Source of the DNA: an uncultured Clostridium sp.
Lineage (GTDB): Bacteria; Bacillota; Clostridia; Clostridiales; Clostridiaceae
Length of the DNA stretch: 64,000 nt
Assembly: GCA_934746015.1 (NCBI GenBank)
Contig: CAKVEW010000012.1
Span: 26,218-90,217, forward strand
Direction of reading: 5' to 3'
The notes beneath the pieces are model-generated. The model saw only the letters and a list, made by a program, of their open reading frames with translations. It was not told the origin of the DNA and ran no database searches. Shown here piece after piece: positions 9,389-18,364 of the stretch. Within the stretch, counting starts at the first letter, position 1. Every line of letters begins with the position of its first letter. The position numbers and the translations under genes are program-made.

Positions 9389-9820
9389 ATGAGAAAGTAT
9401 ATTATAGCTTCTCATGGAGGATTAGCAACAGGAATAAAAAGCGCTGTAGAAATGATAATAGGAACTTGTGGGAATATAGAAAGCTATGATTTAAATACCT
9501 ATTCAACTCCTAAAAAAATATATGATGTTATATTAGCACAAATAGAGAAAAATGAATCCTATGAATATATAATCTTTGCTGATATTCCTGGTGGAAGTGT
9601 ATATAATCAATTAATGCATTTATGTAAATTTAATAGTGTTTATTTAGTTGGTGGGGTTAATTTAGGCATGGTGCTTGAGGTTATCATCAATGAAGAAGAG
9701 AAAAATACAAAGGACTTAATATTGGACTCTATTAATAAAACCGTTAATAGCATTGTCTTAATTGATAATGAGTTTATGAAAGAAAAAAGAAATAACGATA
9801 AGGAGGAAACTTTATGGTAA
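9389..9820 (+). CDS. PTS mannose-family EIIA component
   Basis: The protein is 143 residues. It accepts phosphate from HPr on His9, seen in the family motif IIASHGGLA, and passes it to EIIB. The second conserved stretch YIIFADIPGGSVYNQ matches the ManX/LevD fold. The ribosome site GGTGG lies just upstream of ATG 9389, and the gene starts 45 bases after the sigma-54-type promoter. Its end overlaps the EIIB start by seven bases, so the two are translationally coupled. Together with the next three genes it makes a complete mannose-type transporter. Confidence 0.93.
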   Translation: MRKYIIASHGGLATGIKSAVEMIIGTCGNIESYDLNTYSTPKKIYDVILAQIEKNESYEYIIFADIPGGSVYNQLMHLCKFNSVYLVGGVNLGMVLEVIINEEEKNTKDLILDSINKTVNSIVLIDNEFMKEKRNNDKEETLW

Positions 9821-10287
9821 CAATGCTGAGAGTAGACGATCGCTTGCTCCATGGACAGGTTGCTTTTTCCTGGGTAAATCAAACTAATCCAGATGCAATT
9901 CTTATTGCGAATGATGGCGTAGTAAATGATGAAATAACAAAATTGGCAATAAAGATGGCAAAGCCAGCAGGTGTTAAAATGGCTATTAAGTCTTTAAAAG
10001 ATGGGATTGATTTAATTAATAATCCAAAAACAAAGAATATGAAACTTTTTGTAGTAGTTAAGAATACTGATGATGCATTAAAAGTAGTCGAAGAGACTGA
10101 AGGAATTAAGATCCTAAATATAGGTGGCGCAAGTAATAAAAAGGAAGGAGGGAAAATGATTTTAAAGGGAATATATATGACAGCCAAAGATATTGAAAAT
10201 ATTAAAAAGTTAATTCCATTGGTCGAAACAATTGATACTCGCGTTGTACCATCAGATTCGTGTAAAAATATAGAAAAACTTATTTAG
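9814..10287 (+). CDS. PTS mannose-family EIIB component
   Basis: The protein is 157 residues. The phosphorylated residue is His13 in RLLHGQV, as in ManX/LevE EIIB. AAGGAGG precedes the ATG and lies within the end of the EIIA gene. It transfers phosphate from EIIA to the sugar during uptake and is also the usual partner that phosphorylates LevR-type activators, linking transport to induction of this cassette (family knowledge). Confidence 0.93.
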   Translation: MVTMLRVDDRLLHGQVAFSWVNQTNPDAILIANDGVVNDEITKLAIKMAKPAGVKMAIKSLKDGIDLINNPKTKNMKLFVVVKNTDDALKVVEETEGIKILNIGGASNKKEGGKMILKGIYMTAKDIENIKKLIPLVETIDTRVVPSDSCKNIEKLI

Positions 10288-10301
10288 AAGGAGAGAGAAA
10301 A

Positions 10302-11078
10302 ATGGTTAATGCTTTATTAATAACTTTAGTTCTAATTGTATGTAATTTTATTAACTATTGGTTTGGGTATACTTTTACCACCCAGCCTATTATTGTAGCA
10401 CCTTTGGTTGGATTAGTATTAGGAGATATGCAAACAGGTATTATTTGTGGCGCTACTTATGAGCTCATTTTCTTAGGTGCAGTAAGTATAGGGGGAATCA
10501 TACCTTCAGATGCTACAAGTGGAGCGGCTATTGGCACTGCATTTACTATACTTGCAGGTATGACTGCTGATACTTCTCTTGCGCTGGCAATACCTGCTGG
10601 ACTTTTATGTGGACAGTTTATGATGTTGATATTTACTTTAAGGAGCTTTTTTAATCCATCTATAGATAAACTTGTTGAAAAGGCCGATGCTAAAGGAATA
10701 GATATTATGGCTTTTGTTCAAACCTTGGTATTTTGTATTCTTGTGTCACTTCCTACCTTTTTTGCAGTAAGCTTTGGGTCTAGTGCAGTAGAAGCTGTTG
10801 TTAACTCATTGCCAGCAGTAATAACTGAAGGATTAACTGTAGCCTCAGGGTTACTGGCAGCTGTAGGATTCGGATTATTATTAAAGGTTATATGGTCAAA
10901 AAAATTAGCTGCATTTTTCTTTGTTGGATATTTTTTAGCAGCATATCTACAAGTACCAATATTAGGTGTTGCTATAGCTGGAATCTTATACTGTGTAATA
11001 GATTTTTCGGTTAGTGGTAGAAATAAAATGTCAGCGACTTTAAGCAATGGTAGTGAGGAGGAATTATTTAATGAGTAA
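10302..11078 (+). CDS. PTS mannose-family EIIC membrane component
   Basis: The protein is 258 residues and largely hydrophobic, with several membrane segments and glycine-rich loops (PLVGLVLGDMQTG, SDATSGAAIGTAF) typical of ManY/LevF. AGGAGAG lies upstream of the ATG. Its last codons overlap the EIID start (ATGAGTAA), a common arrangement for EIIC-EIID pairs that form one membrane complex. Confidence 0.92.
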   Translation: MVNALLITLVLIVCNFINYWFGYTFTTQPIIVAPLVGLVLGDMQTGIICGATYELIFLGAVSIGGIIPSDATSGAAIGTAFTILAGMTADTSLALAIPAGLLCGQFMMLIFTLRSFFNPSIDKLVEKADAKGIDIMAFVQTLVFCILVSLPTFFAVSFGSSAVEAVVNSLPAVITEGLTVASGLLAAVGFGLLLKVIWSKKLAAFFFVGYFLAAYLQVPILGVAIAGILYCVIDFSVSGRNKMSATLSNGSEEELFNE

Positions 11079-11901
11079 GAAGGATTCATTATTTCATTTA
11101 GAACCAGAAGATAAGAAAATGATTAATTCCGTTACTTGGAGAACTATGATAGGAAGCGGTACCTACCAATATGAAAAAATGCAGGGTTTAACCTTCTTGT
11201 ATGCTATGGTTCCTGTAATTGAAAGGTATTATAAGAAAAAGGAAGATAAGGTAGAAGCATATAAGCGTCACTGGGAAATATGGAATACTACTCCTCAAAT
11301 GGCTGGTTTAGCAACTGGACTTGCTGCATCTATGGAAAAGCAGGCAGCAGAAGATCCTAATTATGAGACAAAATCTATTAATGCTGTTAAGGCAAGCTTA
11401 ATGGGGCCTCTTGCTAGTATAGGAGATTCAATATTTTGGGGTACGCTAAAGATTATTGCTACAGGAATAGGCGTTTCCTTTGCTGCAGCTGGGAGTATTC
11501 TAGGACCAATTTTATATTTTCTTGTTTTTAATATACCAGCTTCATTAGTAAGACATATTTTGCCAGTAATTGGATTTAAATCAGGTGAAAACTTTTTAAA
11601 GAAAGCTAGTGAAAATGGTACAATTCCATTATTGACTGAGTATGCTAGCATGATTGGCTTAATGACTATAGGAGCAATGGCATGTACTATGGTAAGTATA
11701 TCAATTCCATTTACATATAATGTAGACGAAGCATCCTTTACTATACAATCAATAATTGATAGTATCGCACCAGCTATTTTACCTATTGGACTTACATTAT
11801 TATGTATGAAAATATTAAAGAAAGAGAAAGTTGCACCTGCTTTATTAATTGTAATATTAGTTATTCTATCTATTATATTGCATTATTTCGGGATTTTATA
11901 A
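11071..11901 (+). CDS. PTS mannose-family EIID membrane component
   Basis: The protein is 276 residues. The N-terminus is cytoplasmic and includes the family stretch LTWRTM-like SVTWRTMIGSGTYQYE. Hydrophobic segments are at the C-terminus, and MGPLASIGDSIFWGTLK is the classical EIID motif. I chose ATG 11071 because GAGGAGG lies just upstream; the in-frame ATG at 11047 precedes that site. EIID is found only in mannose-family PTS, so the transporter class is secure even though the sugar is not known. Confidence 0.92.
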   Translation: MSKKDSLFHLEPEDKKMINSVTWRTMIGSGTYQYEKMQGLTFLYAMVPVIERYYKKKEDKVEAYKRHWEIWNTTPQMAGLATGLAASMEKQAAEDPNYETKSINAVKASLMGPLASIGDSIFWGTLKIIATGIGVSFAAAGSILGPILYFLVFNIPASLVRHILPVIGFKSGENFLKKASENGTIPLLTEYASMIGLMTIGAMACTMVSISIPFTYNVDEASFTIQSIIDSIAPAILPIGLTLLCMKILKKEKVAPALLIVILVILSIILHYFGIL

Positions 11902-11939
11902 CATCCAGTAATAATAATTTAACTTTTGGAGGAGAAAAT

Positions 11940-12707
11940 ATGAACAATGATAAGAAAAAAGCTTTATTAGATCAGATGAAGGGTGGATTAATTGTATCCT
12001 GTCAGACTCAGCCAGGTGATGTAATCCACGATGGTACAAATACAGTTGTACTTATGGCTAAAGCTGCAGAATGGGCAGGAGCTGTTGGTATTCGTTCTAA
12101 TAGTCCAGAGCAGGTAAAAGCTATTCATGAGGCTGTTAATCTTCCTATAATAGGCTTACATAAGATTAAGTATGACTGTTTAGACGATGTTATTATGACA
12201 CCAACTATTGAGCATGCCATAGCACTTTGGGAAGCAGGGGCAAGAATAATTGCCTTAGACTCTACCCAAATGTTAAATCATATAGGCAAACCAAGATGTG
12301 ATTTAATTCCAATAATTAAAAAAGAGTTGCCAGAAGCAATTATTTTTGCAGATGTTGATACCTATGAAAATGCTGCTCATGCTATAGAGCTAGGAGCTGA
12401 TATAGTTGCTCCAACTATGTGCGGTTATACAAAAGCCACTGAAGGGATTGAACCACCAGATCTTAGAGAGTTTGCAAGAATGTGTAGAGATTTCAAGGGA
12501 AAAGCTGAAGTAATTATGGAAGGGCACATATATACTCCAGAGGATGCGATGAAAGCCATATATTTAGGTGCACATTCAGTGGTTGTAGGAAGTGCAATAA
12601 CTCGTCCCCAACTAATAGCAAAGCGATTTGTTGATTTGTTGGGAGGTTTACAGGATAACTGGCGTGATGCAGAGAAAACATGGACAGGTATAACAACTAA
12701 TGCTTAA
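11940..12707 (+). CDS. NanE-like N-acylhexosamine-6-phosphate 2-epimerase
   Basis: This TIM-barrel protein of 255 residues resembles ManNAc-6-phosphate 2-epimerase. It has the NanE opening GGLIVSCQ, IIGLHKIKYD with the expected lysine, IIALDSTQ, and ADIVAPTMCGYT. It is about 25 residues longer than most NanE proteins. ATG 11940 is preceded by GGAGGAG; an in-frame ATG at 11802 lies inside EIID. No sialic-acid lyase, kinase or NagA/NagB gene is near, so ordinary sialate catabolism is not supported. In this operon it may epimerise C2 of the incoming 6-phosphate before the isomerase or radical enzyme (inference). Confidence 0.78.
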   Translation: MNNDKKKALLDQMKGGLIVSCQTQPGDVIHDGTNTVVLMAKAAEWAGAVGIRSNSPEQVKAIHEAVNLPIIGLHKIKYDCLDDVIMTPTIEHAIALWEAGARIIALDSTQMLNHIGKPRCDLIPIIKKELPEAIIFADVDTYENAAHAIELGADIVAPTMCGYTKATEGIEPPDLREFARMCRDFKGKAEVIMEGHIYTPEDAMKAIYLGAHSVVVGSAITRPQLIAKRFVDLLGGLQDNWRDAEKTWTGITTNA

Positions 12708-12743
12708 TAGCGTTTTTTAGAAAAATACTATATCTTATACTAT

Positions 12744-12801
12744 TCCATAGTAACTTTCTCGATTCAATATAATAAATTTTCCGCTGAGAAAGTACTATGG
12801 A
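12744..12801. repeat. Long inverted repeat between the epimerase and the glycyl radical enzyme
   Basis: TCCATAGTAACTTTCTC (12744-12760) pairs with GAGAAAGTACTATGGA (12786-12801) apart from one bulged A; the loop is 25 bases. No T-run follows, so it is not a standard terminator. It may set mRNA processing or stability, or bind a regulator. Confidence 0.6.
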
Positions 12802-12868
12802 TATTTTCAACATAATTAATTGATTTTGAAATTATATATGTGAAAATAATCTAAGGAAGGTGAATAGA

Positions 12869-15172
12869 ATGATAAAGAAAAAGCAGAAGCTAAGCGGTAA
12901 GAAAACAAATGCAGAAATTGAAGCAAAACTGAAATGTGAAAAGTCATTAGAAGAACAGCTAGAGATAATGGAGGAATATACTAAGAAGCATCAAGAAACT
13001 TCAGGTATGTCTAGAGATTTAAGAGAAATCCAATGCATCAAAGTTATATATCCAAGACTATTGCGTAAAATAGGAAAAGAAGATTTATTCGCAGGCAGAA
13101 TGGATTATCTCCCAGTAGGTTTTGGTTGTGTTACTTCTGTAGGTGGGGTAGGACATTATTGTCATTTTTATAATATGGAGAAATTTAGAGATGAATTGTC
13201 TGATGCTGATATGATTAGCAGAGTAGATAAATTAATAGCTTATTGGGAAGAAGAAGATACAAAAACTAAATATATGAATAAATATACTGATGGAGTAATT
13301 AATAGTGTTTATTCAAGCGATATAATGTTTGATGCCCCAGTAAGTAGCAGCGCTCGTCTAAGTGGTATGATGCTTAATTACAATAAGCTTGTGGATAAAG
13401 GAATTGTTGGAATAAAGAAGGAAATTATTTCACGTATGGATGATGATTGTGATAATTCATTTTATAAAGCATCTATTGAAGCATTAGACTTATTTACAAG
13501 CTGTTGTGACTATTATATAGAAGAACTCAAATCAGAGTGTTCAACCGCTGATGAAACAAGAACTGAACAATTAAATACGATAATAGATAGCCTTTCGGTA
13601 ATCAGAACGGAACCACCAACAAATTTCCATCAAGCATTACAGCTTGTATGGATGTATGCACTGTTGGCAGGAGTAATAAACTATGGAAGATTAGATGATA
13701 TAGTAGGTGAATACCTACAAAAAGATTTAGATGAGGGTAATATCACCTTTGAGAAGGCTAAAGCTTACGTTAAAAGTATATGGACATTAATTGAAAATAA
13801 GAGAACAACGGTAAATGGAAGAGTAATTGTTGGTGGAAGGGGAAGAAAAAATCCAGCTGCAGCAGATACATTTGCAAGAATTGCCTTAGAAGTATGTAAT
13901 GAGTGTAGGTATGTTGAACCTCAATTCACACTTCGACTTTATGAAGATACCCCTCAGGACATTTATGATAAAGCACTTGAGTGTTTAGCTAGTGGGGCTA
14001 CTTATCCTACTTTATATAACGATGAGGTTCATGTGCCAGGATTAATGCATTGTATGAGAATTAATGAAAAAGAAGCTGAGCAATATGCTCCATTTGGATG
14101 CGGAGAAATGAATATTGTTGGAATGACCGTAAGTCCTCCAAACTCAGTGCTTAATTTAACTAAAACTTTAAATATTGTGTTAAATGAAGGCGTAGATCCT
14201 TGGGATAATGTAAATAAAGCTGGTCCAATTAAGTTGAAGAAGCTAGAAGATATTAACTCATTTGAGGAATTCTACGCAGAATATAGAAAATTACATGACT
14301 ACTATGCAGAAATATGTGTTGATTCACAAATAAATTCATATAAAGTAATGAATGAAGAAGTGTCATTTTTATTTAATAGTATTTTAATGGATGATTGCTT
14401 AGAAAAAGGTAGAGCTCTTCTTGATGGAGGTATAAGATATTTAGGTGGGTGCTGTGAAACCTTTGGAAATATAAATTGCTCTGATTCGATTTATGCAATT
14501 AAAAAGTTAGTTTTTGAAGATAAAAAATACACATTAAGAGAAATAAACAATGCGTTGGTTAATGATTTTCAGGGATATGAAAGGCTTCAAAAGGATTTAA
14601 AGGATTGCCCTAAGTATGGAAATGATTATAAAGACGTAGATGAAATTGCCAATATGGTATACGAAACCTCGGCTAAAACCATTCGTAGATTGGGAATTGA
14701 AAAAGGATTACAGTATTATGGCATTGTTATCATTAATAATATGGCAAATACTGAATGGGGACTTAAAACCAGTGCTTCTGCTGATGGAAGAAATAATAAG
14801 GTTTTTCTAAATCCTTCTAATAACCCTCAAGGTGGCGCTGACAAAAATGGTCCTACGGCAATGCTTAATTCTCTTTCAAAATTTGATTCTAGATACCATC
14901 TTGGTTCCGTACAGAATATTAAGTTCCAGACTAATTTCTTTAAAGAGAATATGGATAAAATTAAAATGTTGTTTAAAACCTATTTTAAACATGGAGGATG
15001 CCAACTAATGGTAACGGTGGTAGATAAATATGCTTTAGAAGACGCTATGATACATCCAGAAAACTACCCTAATCTTATTGTAAGAGTAAGCGGCTTTAGT
15101 GCTGTTTTTGTTAATCTTGATAGAAGTGTTCAAGAAGAATTATTGTCAAGAACTCTTTATGAGGGGGCTTAA
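12869..15172 (+). CDS. Glycyl radical enzyme of the dehydratase/lyase type, substrate unknown
   Basis: This 767-residue oxygen-sensitive enzyme is expected to carry a backbone glycyl radical at Gly742 in RVSGFSAVF, close to the C-terminus, and a thiyl radical at Cys411 in FGCGEMN. The Cys-x-Glu pattern (Glu413) is the one used by radical dehydratases and lyases. Pyruvate formate-lyase has two adjacent cysteines instead, as in the pflB gene of this window. The residue between Cys and Glu is Gly, where glycerol and choline-type enzymes usually have Val. ATG 12869 follows AAGGAAGG; an in-frame GTG lies at 12860. The activase gene follows after one base. Its place behind a mannose-type PTS suggests a phosphorylated sugar or anhydrosugar substrate (inference). 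Confidence 0.9.
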   Translation: MIKKKQKLSGKKTNAEIEAKLKCEKSLEEQLEIMEEYTKKHQETSGMSRDLREIQCIKVIYPRLLRKIGKEDLFAGRMDYLPVGFGCVTSVGGVGHYCHFYNMEKFRDELSDADMISRVDKLIAYWEEEDTKTKYMNKYTDGVINSVYSSDIMFDAPVSSSARLSGMMLNYNKLVDKGIVGIKKEIISRMDDDCDNSFYKASIEALDLFTSCCDYYIEELKSECSTADETRTEQLNTIIDSLSVIRTEPPTNFHQALQLVWMYALLAGVINYGRLDDIVGEYLQKDLDEGNITFEKAKAYVKSIWTLIENKRTTVNGRVIVGGRGRKNPAAADTFARIALEVCNECRYVEPQFTLRLYEDTPQDIYDKALECLASGATYPTLYNDEVHVPGLMHCMRINEKEAEQYAPFGCGEMNIVGMTVSPPNSVLNLTKTLNIVLNEGVDPWDNVNKAGPIKLKKLEDINSFEEFYAEYRKLHDYYAEICVDSQINSYKVMNEEVSFLFNSILMDDCLEKGRALLDGGIRYLGGCCETFGNINCSDSIYAIKKLVFEDKKYTLREINNALVNDFQGYERLQKDLKDCPKYGNDYKDVDEIANMVYETSAKTIRRLGIEKGLQYYGIVIINNMANTEWGLKTSASADGRNNKVFLNPSNNPQGGADKNGPTAMLNSLSKFDSRYHLGSVQNIKFQTNFFKENMDKIKMLFKTYFKHGGCQLMVTVVDKYALEDAMIHPENYPNLIVRVSGFSAVFVNLDRSVQEELLSRTLYEGA

Positions 15173-15173
15173 T

Positions 15174-16082
15174 ATGAATATAAGCGGAAGTGTTATGGAG
15201 ATAGAAAAGTTTGCTATCCACGATGGACCAGGCATAAGAAGCACAATTTTTTTGCAAGGATGTCCACTTCACTGCCCATGGTGTGCTAATCCTGAATCAC
15301 AACAAATTAATACTCACTTAATGTATAATAGTAAAAAATGTGTTAAATGTGGGACTTGCGTTAAGAATTGTCCACAAAAGGCAATTACTGTAGAGAATGG
15401 TCAGTTAAATTTTGACCGAAAAAAATGCATAACTTGTAAGACCTGCAAGGGAAATTGCCCTGCAGATGCAATTAGCTTTATTGGAGAGAGAAAATCTATT
15501 GAAGAAGTTATGGAATCTATACTTAGGGATAAGAGTTATTATGACGAATCCGGCGGAGGCGTGACCATCTCTGGTGGAGAGCCTTTTGTTCAGTTCGATT
15601 TTCTTATTAATGTATTGAAGAAATGTAAAGAATATAATATTAATACTGCTATAGAAACAACTGGAGATACCAGCTGGAGTAACATAGAAATGGTTCTACC
15701 TTATGTTGATTTATTTCTCTATGATATGAAACATAGTGTCCCGGAAAAAATTATTGAAGTTACTGGTGGAAATGGATATAGGATTCAAGAGAATTTAGTT
15801 AAACTATCTAAAGAGAATTCCAATAAAATTATCATTAGAGTTCCTGTTATTCCTGGCTTTAATTACTATGATAATGTTATTAAAGATATTATTAATATGG
15901 CGTTGCAATTAAAGATTCCAGAAGTGAATTTACTTCCATACCATAATCTTGGAGCCTCAAAGTATGATCAATTAGGCAAAGAATATACTTTAAAAGATGT
16001 AAAAATGATGGCTAAAAGCGAACTAAAGCATTATGAGAATTACGGAGAAGCGGTAGGGGTAATGGTTAAGATTGGAGGATGA
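15174..16082 (+). CDS. Glycyl radical enzyme activating enzyme (radical SAM)
   Basis: The protein is 302 residues. It generates the glycyl radical on its partner using S-adenosylmethionine and a [4Fe-4S] cluster. The radical SAM motif is Cys-x3-Cys-x2-Cys in CPLHCPWC. Two ferredoxin-type clusters follow (CVKCGTCVKNCP and CITCKTCKGNCP), then SGGEP. The inserted ferredoxin domain is typical of activases for dehydratase-type enzymes and absent from PflA. ATG 15174 lies one base after the preceding stop with a GAGGGGG ribosome site; an upstream in-frame ATG at 15099 is inside the previous gene. A terminator follows. Confidence 0.92.
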   Translation: MNISGSVMEIEKFAIHDGPGIRSTIFLQGCPLHCPWCANPESQQINTHLMYNSKKCVKCGTCVKNCPQKAITVENGQLNFDRKKCITCKTCKGNCPADAISFIGERKSIEEVMESILRDKSYYDESGGGVTISGGEPFVQFDFLINVLKKCKEYNINTAIETTGDTSWSNIEMVLPYVDLFLYDMKHSVPEKIIEVTGGNGYRIQENLVKLSKENSNKIIIRVPVIPGFNYYDNVIKDIINMALQLKIPEVNLLPYHNLGASKYDQLGKEYTLKDVKMMAKSELKHYENYGEAVGVMVKIGG

Positions 16083-16104
16083 TAATAAACTGATATTTTA
16101 TACG

Positions 16105-16140
16105 ATAGAGAAATTGTTTATTACAATTTCTCTATTTGTA
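16105..16140 (+). terminator. Terminator after the activase gene
   Basis: ATAGAGAAATTGT (16105-16117) pairs perfectly with ACAATTTCTCTAT (16123-16135), followed by TTTG. Confidence 0.7.
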
Positions 16141-16173
16141 GTTTTAGAATTTTTATAAAGGTTGTTGATAAGT

Positions 16174-16827
16174 ATGAAGTATGTAAAAGCAATTATTTTT
16201 GATTTAGATGGGCTAATGTTTGATACAGAAAGAATGAATTTATCTTTAATAAACAAGTTGGGAGCAACATATGGACTTAGCATGTCAGAAGATGATTATG
16301 CCAAACTTATAGGACTGGGACCGGAAAGTATGGATTTTATAAATAAAGAATTTCCCTACTTTTCAAAGTTAGGATTTAGTGATGAGAAAAGGACAGAGTA
16401 TATAAGAGAATATTTTAAAAAGCCTGGGGATGCGAATAAACAAGGCTTAAGAGAACTGTATGAGTATGTAAGAAAAAGATATAAGCTAGCTATTGGAAGT
16501 AATTCTACAATGACTTTTATAAGAAGTATGTTAGATTATTCCGGCTTTTTTATGGATTTTGACCTTATATTAGGGGGAGATATGGGGATTAAGCCTAAGC
16601 CGGAACCAGATATTTATCTAACCATTGCAAAAAAGCTAGGAGTAAATCCGGGAAATTGCATTGTTTTAGAGGACTCTAAGACAGGATTAATGGCTGCTAA
16701 AAAAGCAGGCATGTTGTCAATATTCATTGAAGATATAGTTCATTACAGTAGTGAGATAGAGGAGTACATACAGTATCAGTGTAAGTCATTAAATGAAGTA
16801 ATAAATATATTAAAAGGTTTAGGATAA
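16174..16827 (+). CDS. HAD-superfamily phosphatase / beta-phosphoglucomutase-like
   Basis: The protein is 217 residues. The nucleophile motif is FDLDGLMFD (Asp10 and Asp12). A helical cap follows, then SNST (motif II), KPKPEPD (motif III) and VLEDSKTG (motif IV). The fold matches the PGMB-like subfamily that dephosphorylates small sugar phosphates. ATG 16174 is preceded by AAAGG at a slightly long distance; an in-frame TTG lies at 16162. It is separated from the activase by a terminator, so it may have its own weak expression. It could remove phosphate from a dead-end or by-product of the cassette pathway (inference). Confidence 0.8.
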   Translation: MKYVKAIIFDLDGLMFDTERMNLSLINKLGATYGLSMSEDDYAKLIGLGPESMDFINKEFPYFSKLGFSDEKRTEYIREYFKKPGDANKQGLRELYEYVRKRYKLAIGSNSTMTFIRSMLDYSGFFMDFDLILGGDMGIKPKPEPDIYLTIAKKLGVNPGNCIVLEDSKTGLMAAKKAGMLSIFIEDIVHYSSEIEEYIQYQCKSLNEVINILKGLG

Positions 16828-16865
16828 TTTGATTTAGACTGAGACTTAGTTTATATTCATTAACA

Positions 16866-18110
16866 TTACTCTTCCAATGAATATTCTTTTTTTCTCTTTG
16901 AGGAATTTTCTATTTTCATTATATTTCTGTATTTTGCTATAGTTCTTCTAGATGCATTAAAACCCTGTTTTTTTAATAAAATATACAATTGAAAATCACT
17001 ATATGGTTGACAGGGGTTTTCTTTCAGTATTAATTTTCTTATAGCCCTTTGTAAAGGATCGGATAAATCCTTAACTTTTCTTGAAATAAATAAGGATTTT
17101 AATGGATAGACTCTATTTTCAAATTCATAATATTTATTATTAACGCACCTGCTAACAGTTGAAATATGAATTCCTAATTTGCTAGAGATATCCTGGAGTG
17201 TGCAACGTTTTAAAGGTTTCCCTAATAAGAAATAGTCTTTCTGAATATTTATAAGTTCATTAGATATTAATAGTAAGGTAGCATTACGCTTTTCTATATC
17301 AGATAGCAAAATCATAGCTTCTTCGAAATATTTTTTTAGCCTTGGGTCATTTCTTATACTTGAATAATAATCCTCATTATATTTCCATTCGCCATATTCT
17401 ATAGGAGAAATAACCAAGCTATTCTCCGATATATTAATTTTTATATCTGGATATATATAACTTGTTTCTTTTTTACAATAATTAGAGCAAGGATATGGAT
17501 TTAGTGCTTTGATTATAGAAAGCGAGTCATATATTTCTTCTACGGTTGCACCACACTTTTGGGCAATTAATTCTAGATTTCTATTTAGGATTTCATTTTG
17601 AAAGTTTGTAAGTATTTCTAGTGGAAAGCTTTGATTATCTGCTATAAGCTGAAGTTTAAGACAATCAATTACATTTTCTGCTGCAACACCTATAGGTTCA
17701 AAGGATTGTACGATTTTTAAATTATAGATAAATTTATCTTTACTTATATTAAGTATAGAACAGTAATCATCTATGGAATATGATAAAAATCCTTGATCAT
17801 TTAACGACTCAATAATAAATGTACAAATTTTAGTGGAGTGATGTTGTCGGCATACATGAAGCTGATGTAAAAGGTCTTCTTGAAGAGTTGTTTCCGTATG
17901 TATCAAATCAAGTGCTGTCATACTGGAGTTCTGTGTTTCTATATTAGGGGTATATTCTATAAATGGGTTTTCCTGCATAATATTTTTAAGATGTGCTAGT
18001 AACTGCTCTTTAGACATACTCATAATTTTTAGTGAGTTAATATATGAATTGTTTACTTTTTGGATTTGCTTAATAGTTTGCTTTTGAATAATATTTTGAT
18101 TATTAGACAT
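16866..18110 (-). CDS. rpoN: RNA polymerase sigma-54 factor (RpoN/SigL)
   Basis: The protein is 414 residues. It starts with the Gln-rich activator region (QKQTIKQIQ...MSMSKEQLLAHL), followed by the core-binding domain. A helix-turn-helix comes near residue 340 (ISSKLGIHISTVSR), and the C-terminus carries the RpoN box ASRRTIAKYR (about 386-395), which reads the -24 element. It is somewhat shorter than Bacillus SigL. It lies convergent to the HAD gene, with 38 bases between them, and inside the IS-bounded block that also holds a sigma-54 activator and two -24/-12 type promoters. The ribosome site is AGGTAG. Whether this is the only rpoN in the host cannot be seen. Confidence 0.95.
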   Translation of the reverse strand: MSNNQNIIQKQTIKQIQKVNNSYINSLKIMSMSKEQLLAHLKNIMQENPFIEYTPNIETQNSSMTALDLIHTETTLQEDLLHQLHVCRQHHSTKICTFIIESLNDQGFLSYSIDDYCSILNISKDKFIYNLKIVQSFEPIGVAAENVIDCLKLQLIADNQSFPLEILTNFQNEILNRNLELIAQKCGATVEEIYDSLSIIKALNPYPCSNYCKKETSYIYPDIKINISENSLVISPIEYGEWKYNEDYYSSIRNDPRLKKYFEEAMILLSDIEKRNATLLLISNELINIQKDYFLLGKPLKRCTLQDISSKLGIHISTVSRCVNNKYYEFENRVYPLKSLFISRKVKDLSDPLQRAIRKLILKENPCQPYSDFQLYILLKKQGFNASRRTIAKYRNIMKIENSSKRKKEYSLEE

Positions 18111-18203
18111 AATTCGCTACCTCTAAACAATTAAAATAAAGAAATTTTAATATTATTTTATTATTATTAATAGTATATAATAAAAGATAAATAAGATAAA
18201 GTT

Positions 18204-18211
18204 CTTATATG
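18204..18211. repeat. 8-bp direct repeat CTTATATG, right junction of cassette
   Basis: This octamer is identical to 1945-1952 and directly adjoins the left end of IS copy B. The outer flanks (658-665 TGAAGATG and 19491-19498 AAAATAAA) do not match. Confidence 0.75.
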
Positions 18212-18364
18212 GAATCTGTTAAGCTGTTATGAAAAAATAGCTTAATAAATCTTAGACTTTCTAGTTCTTTGAAAATTATATAAGTTTGATTATTTTTTTG
18301 CATAGGAAATATACCTGCGAAAATATAAATTTTAAAGCAGGTTAATCAAAAATATTTAAGAACA

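Noticed and set aside
11940..12707. Sialic-acid (nan) catabolic operon
   Set aside because: There is no NanA lyase, NanK kinase, NagA or NagB nearby. Only the epimerase-like gene is present.
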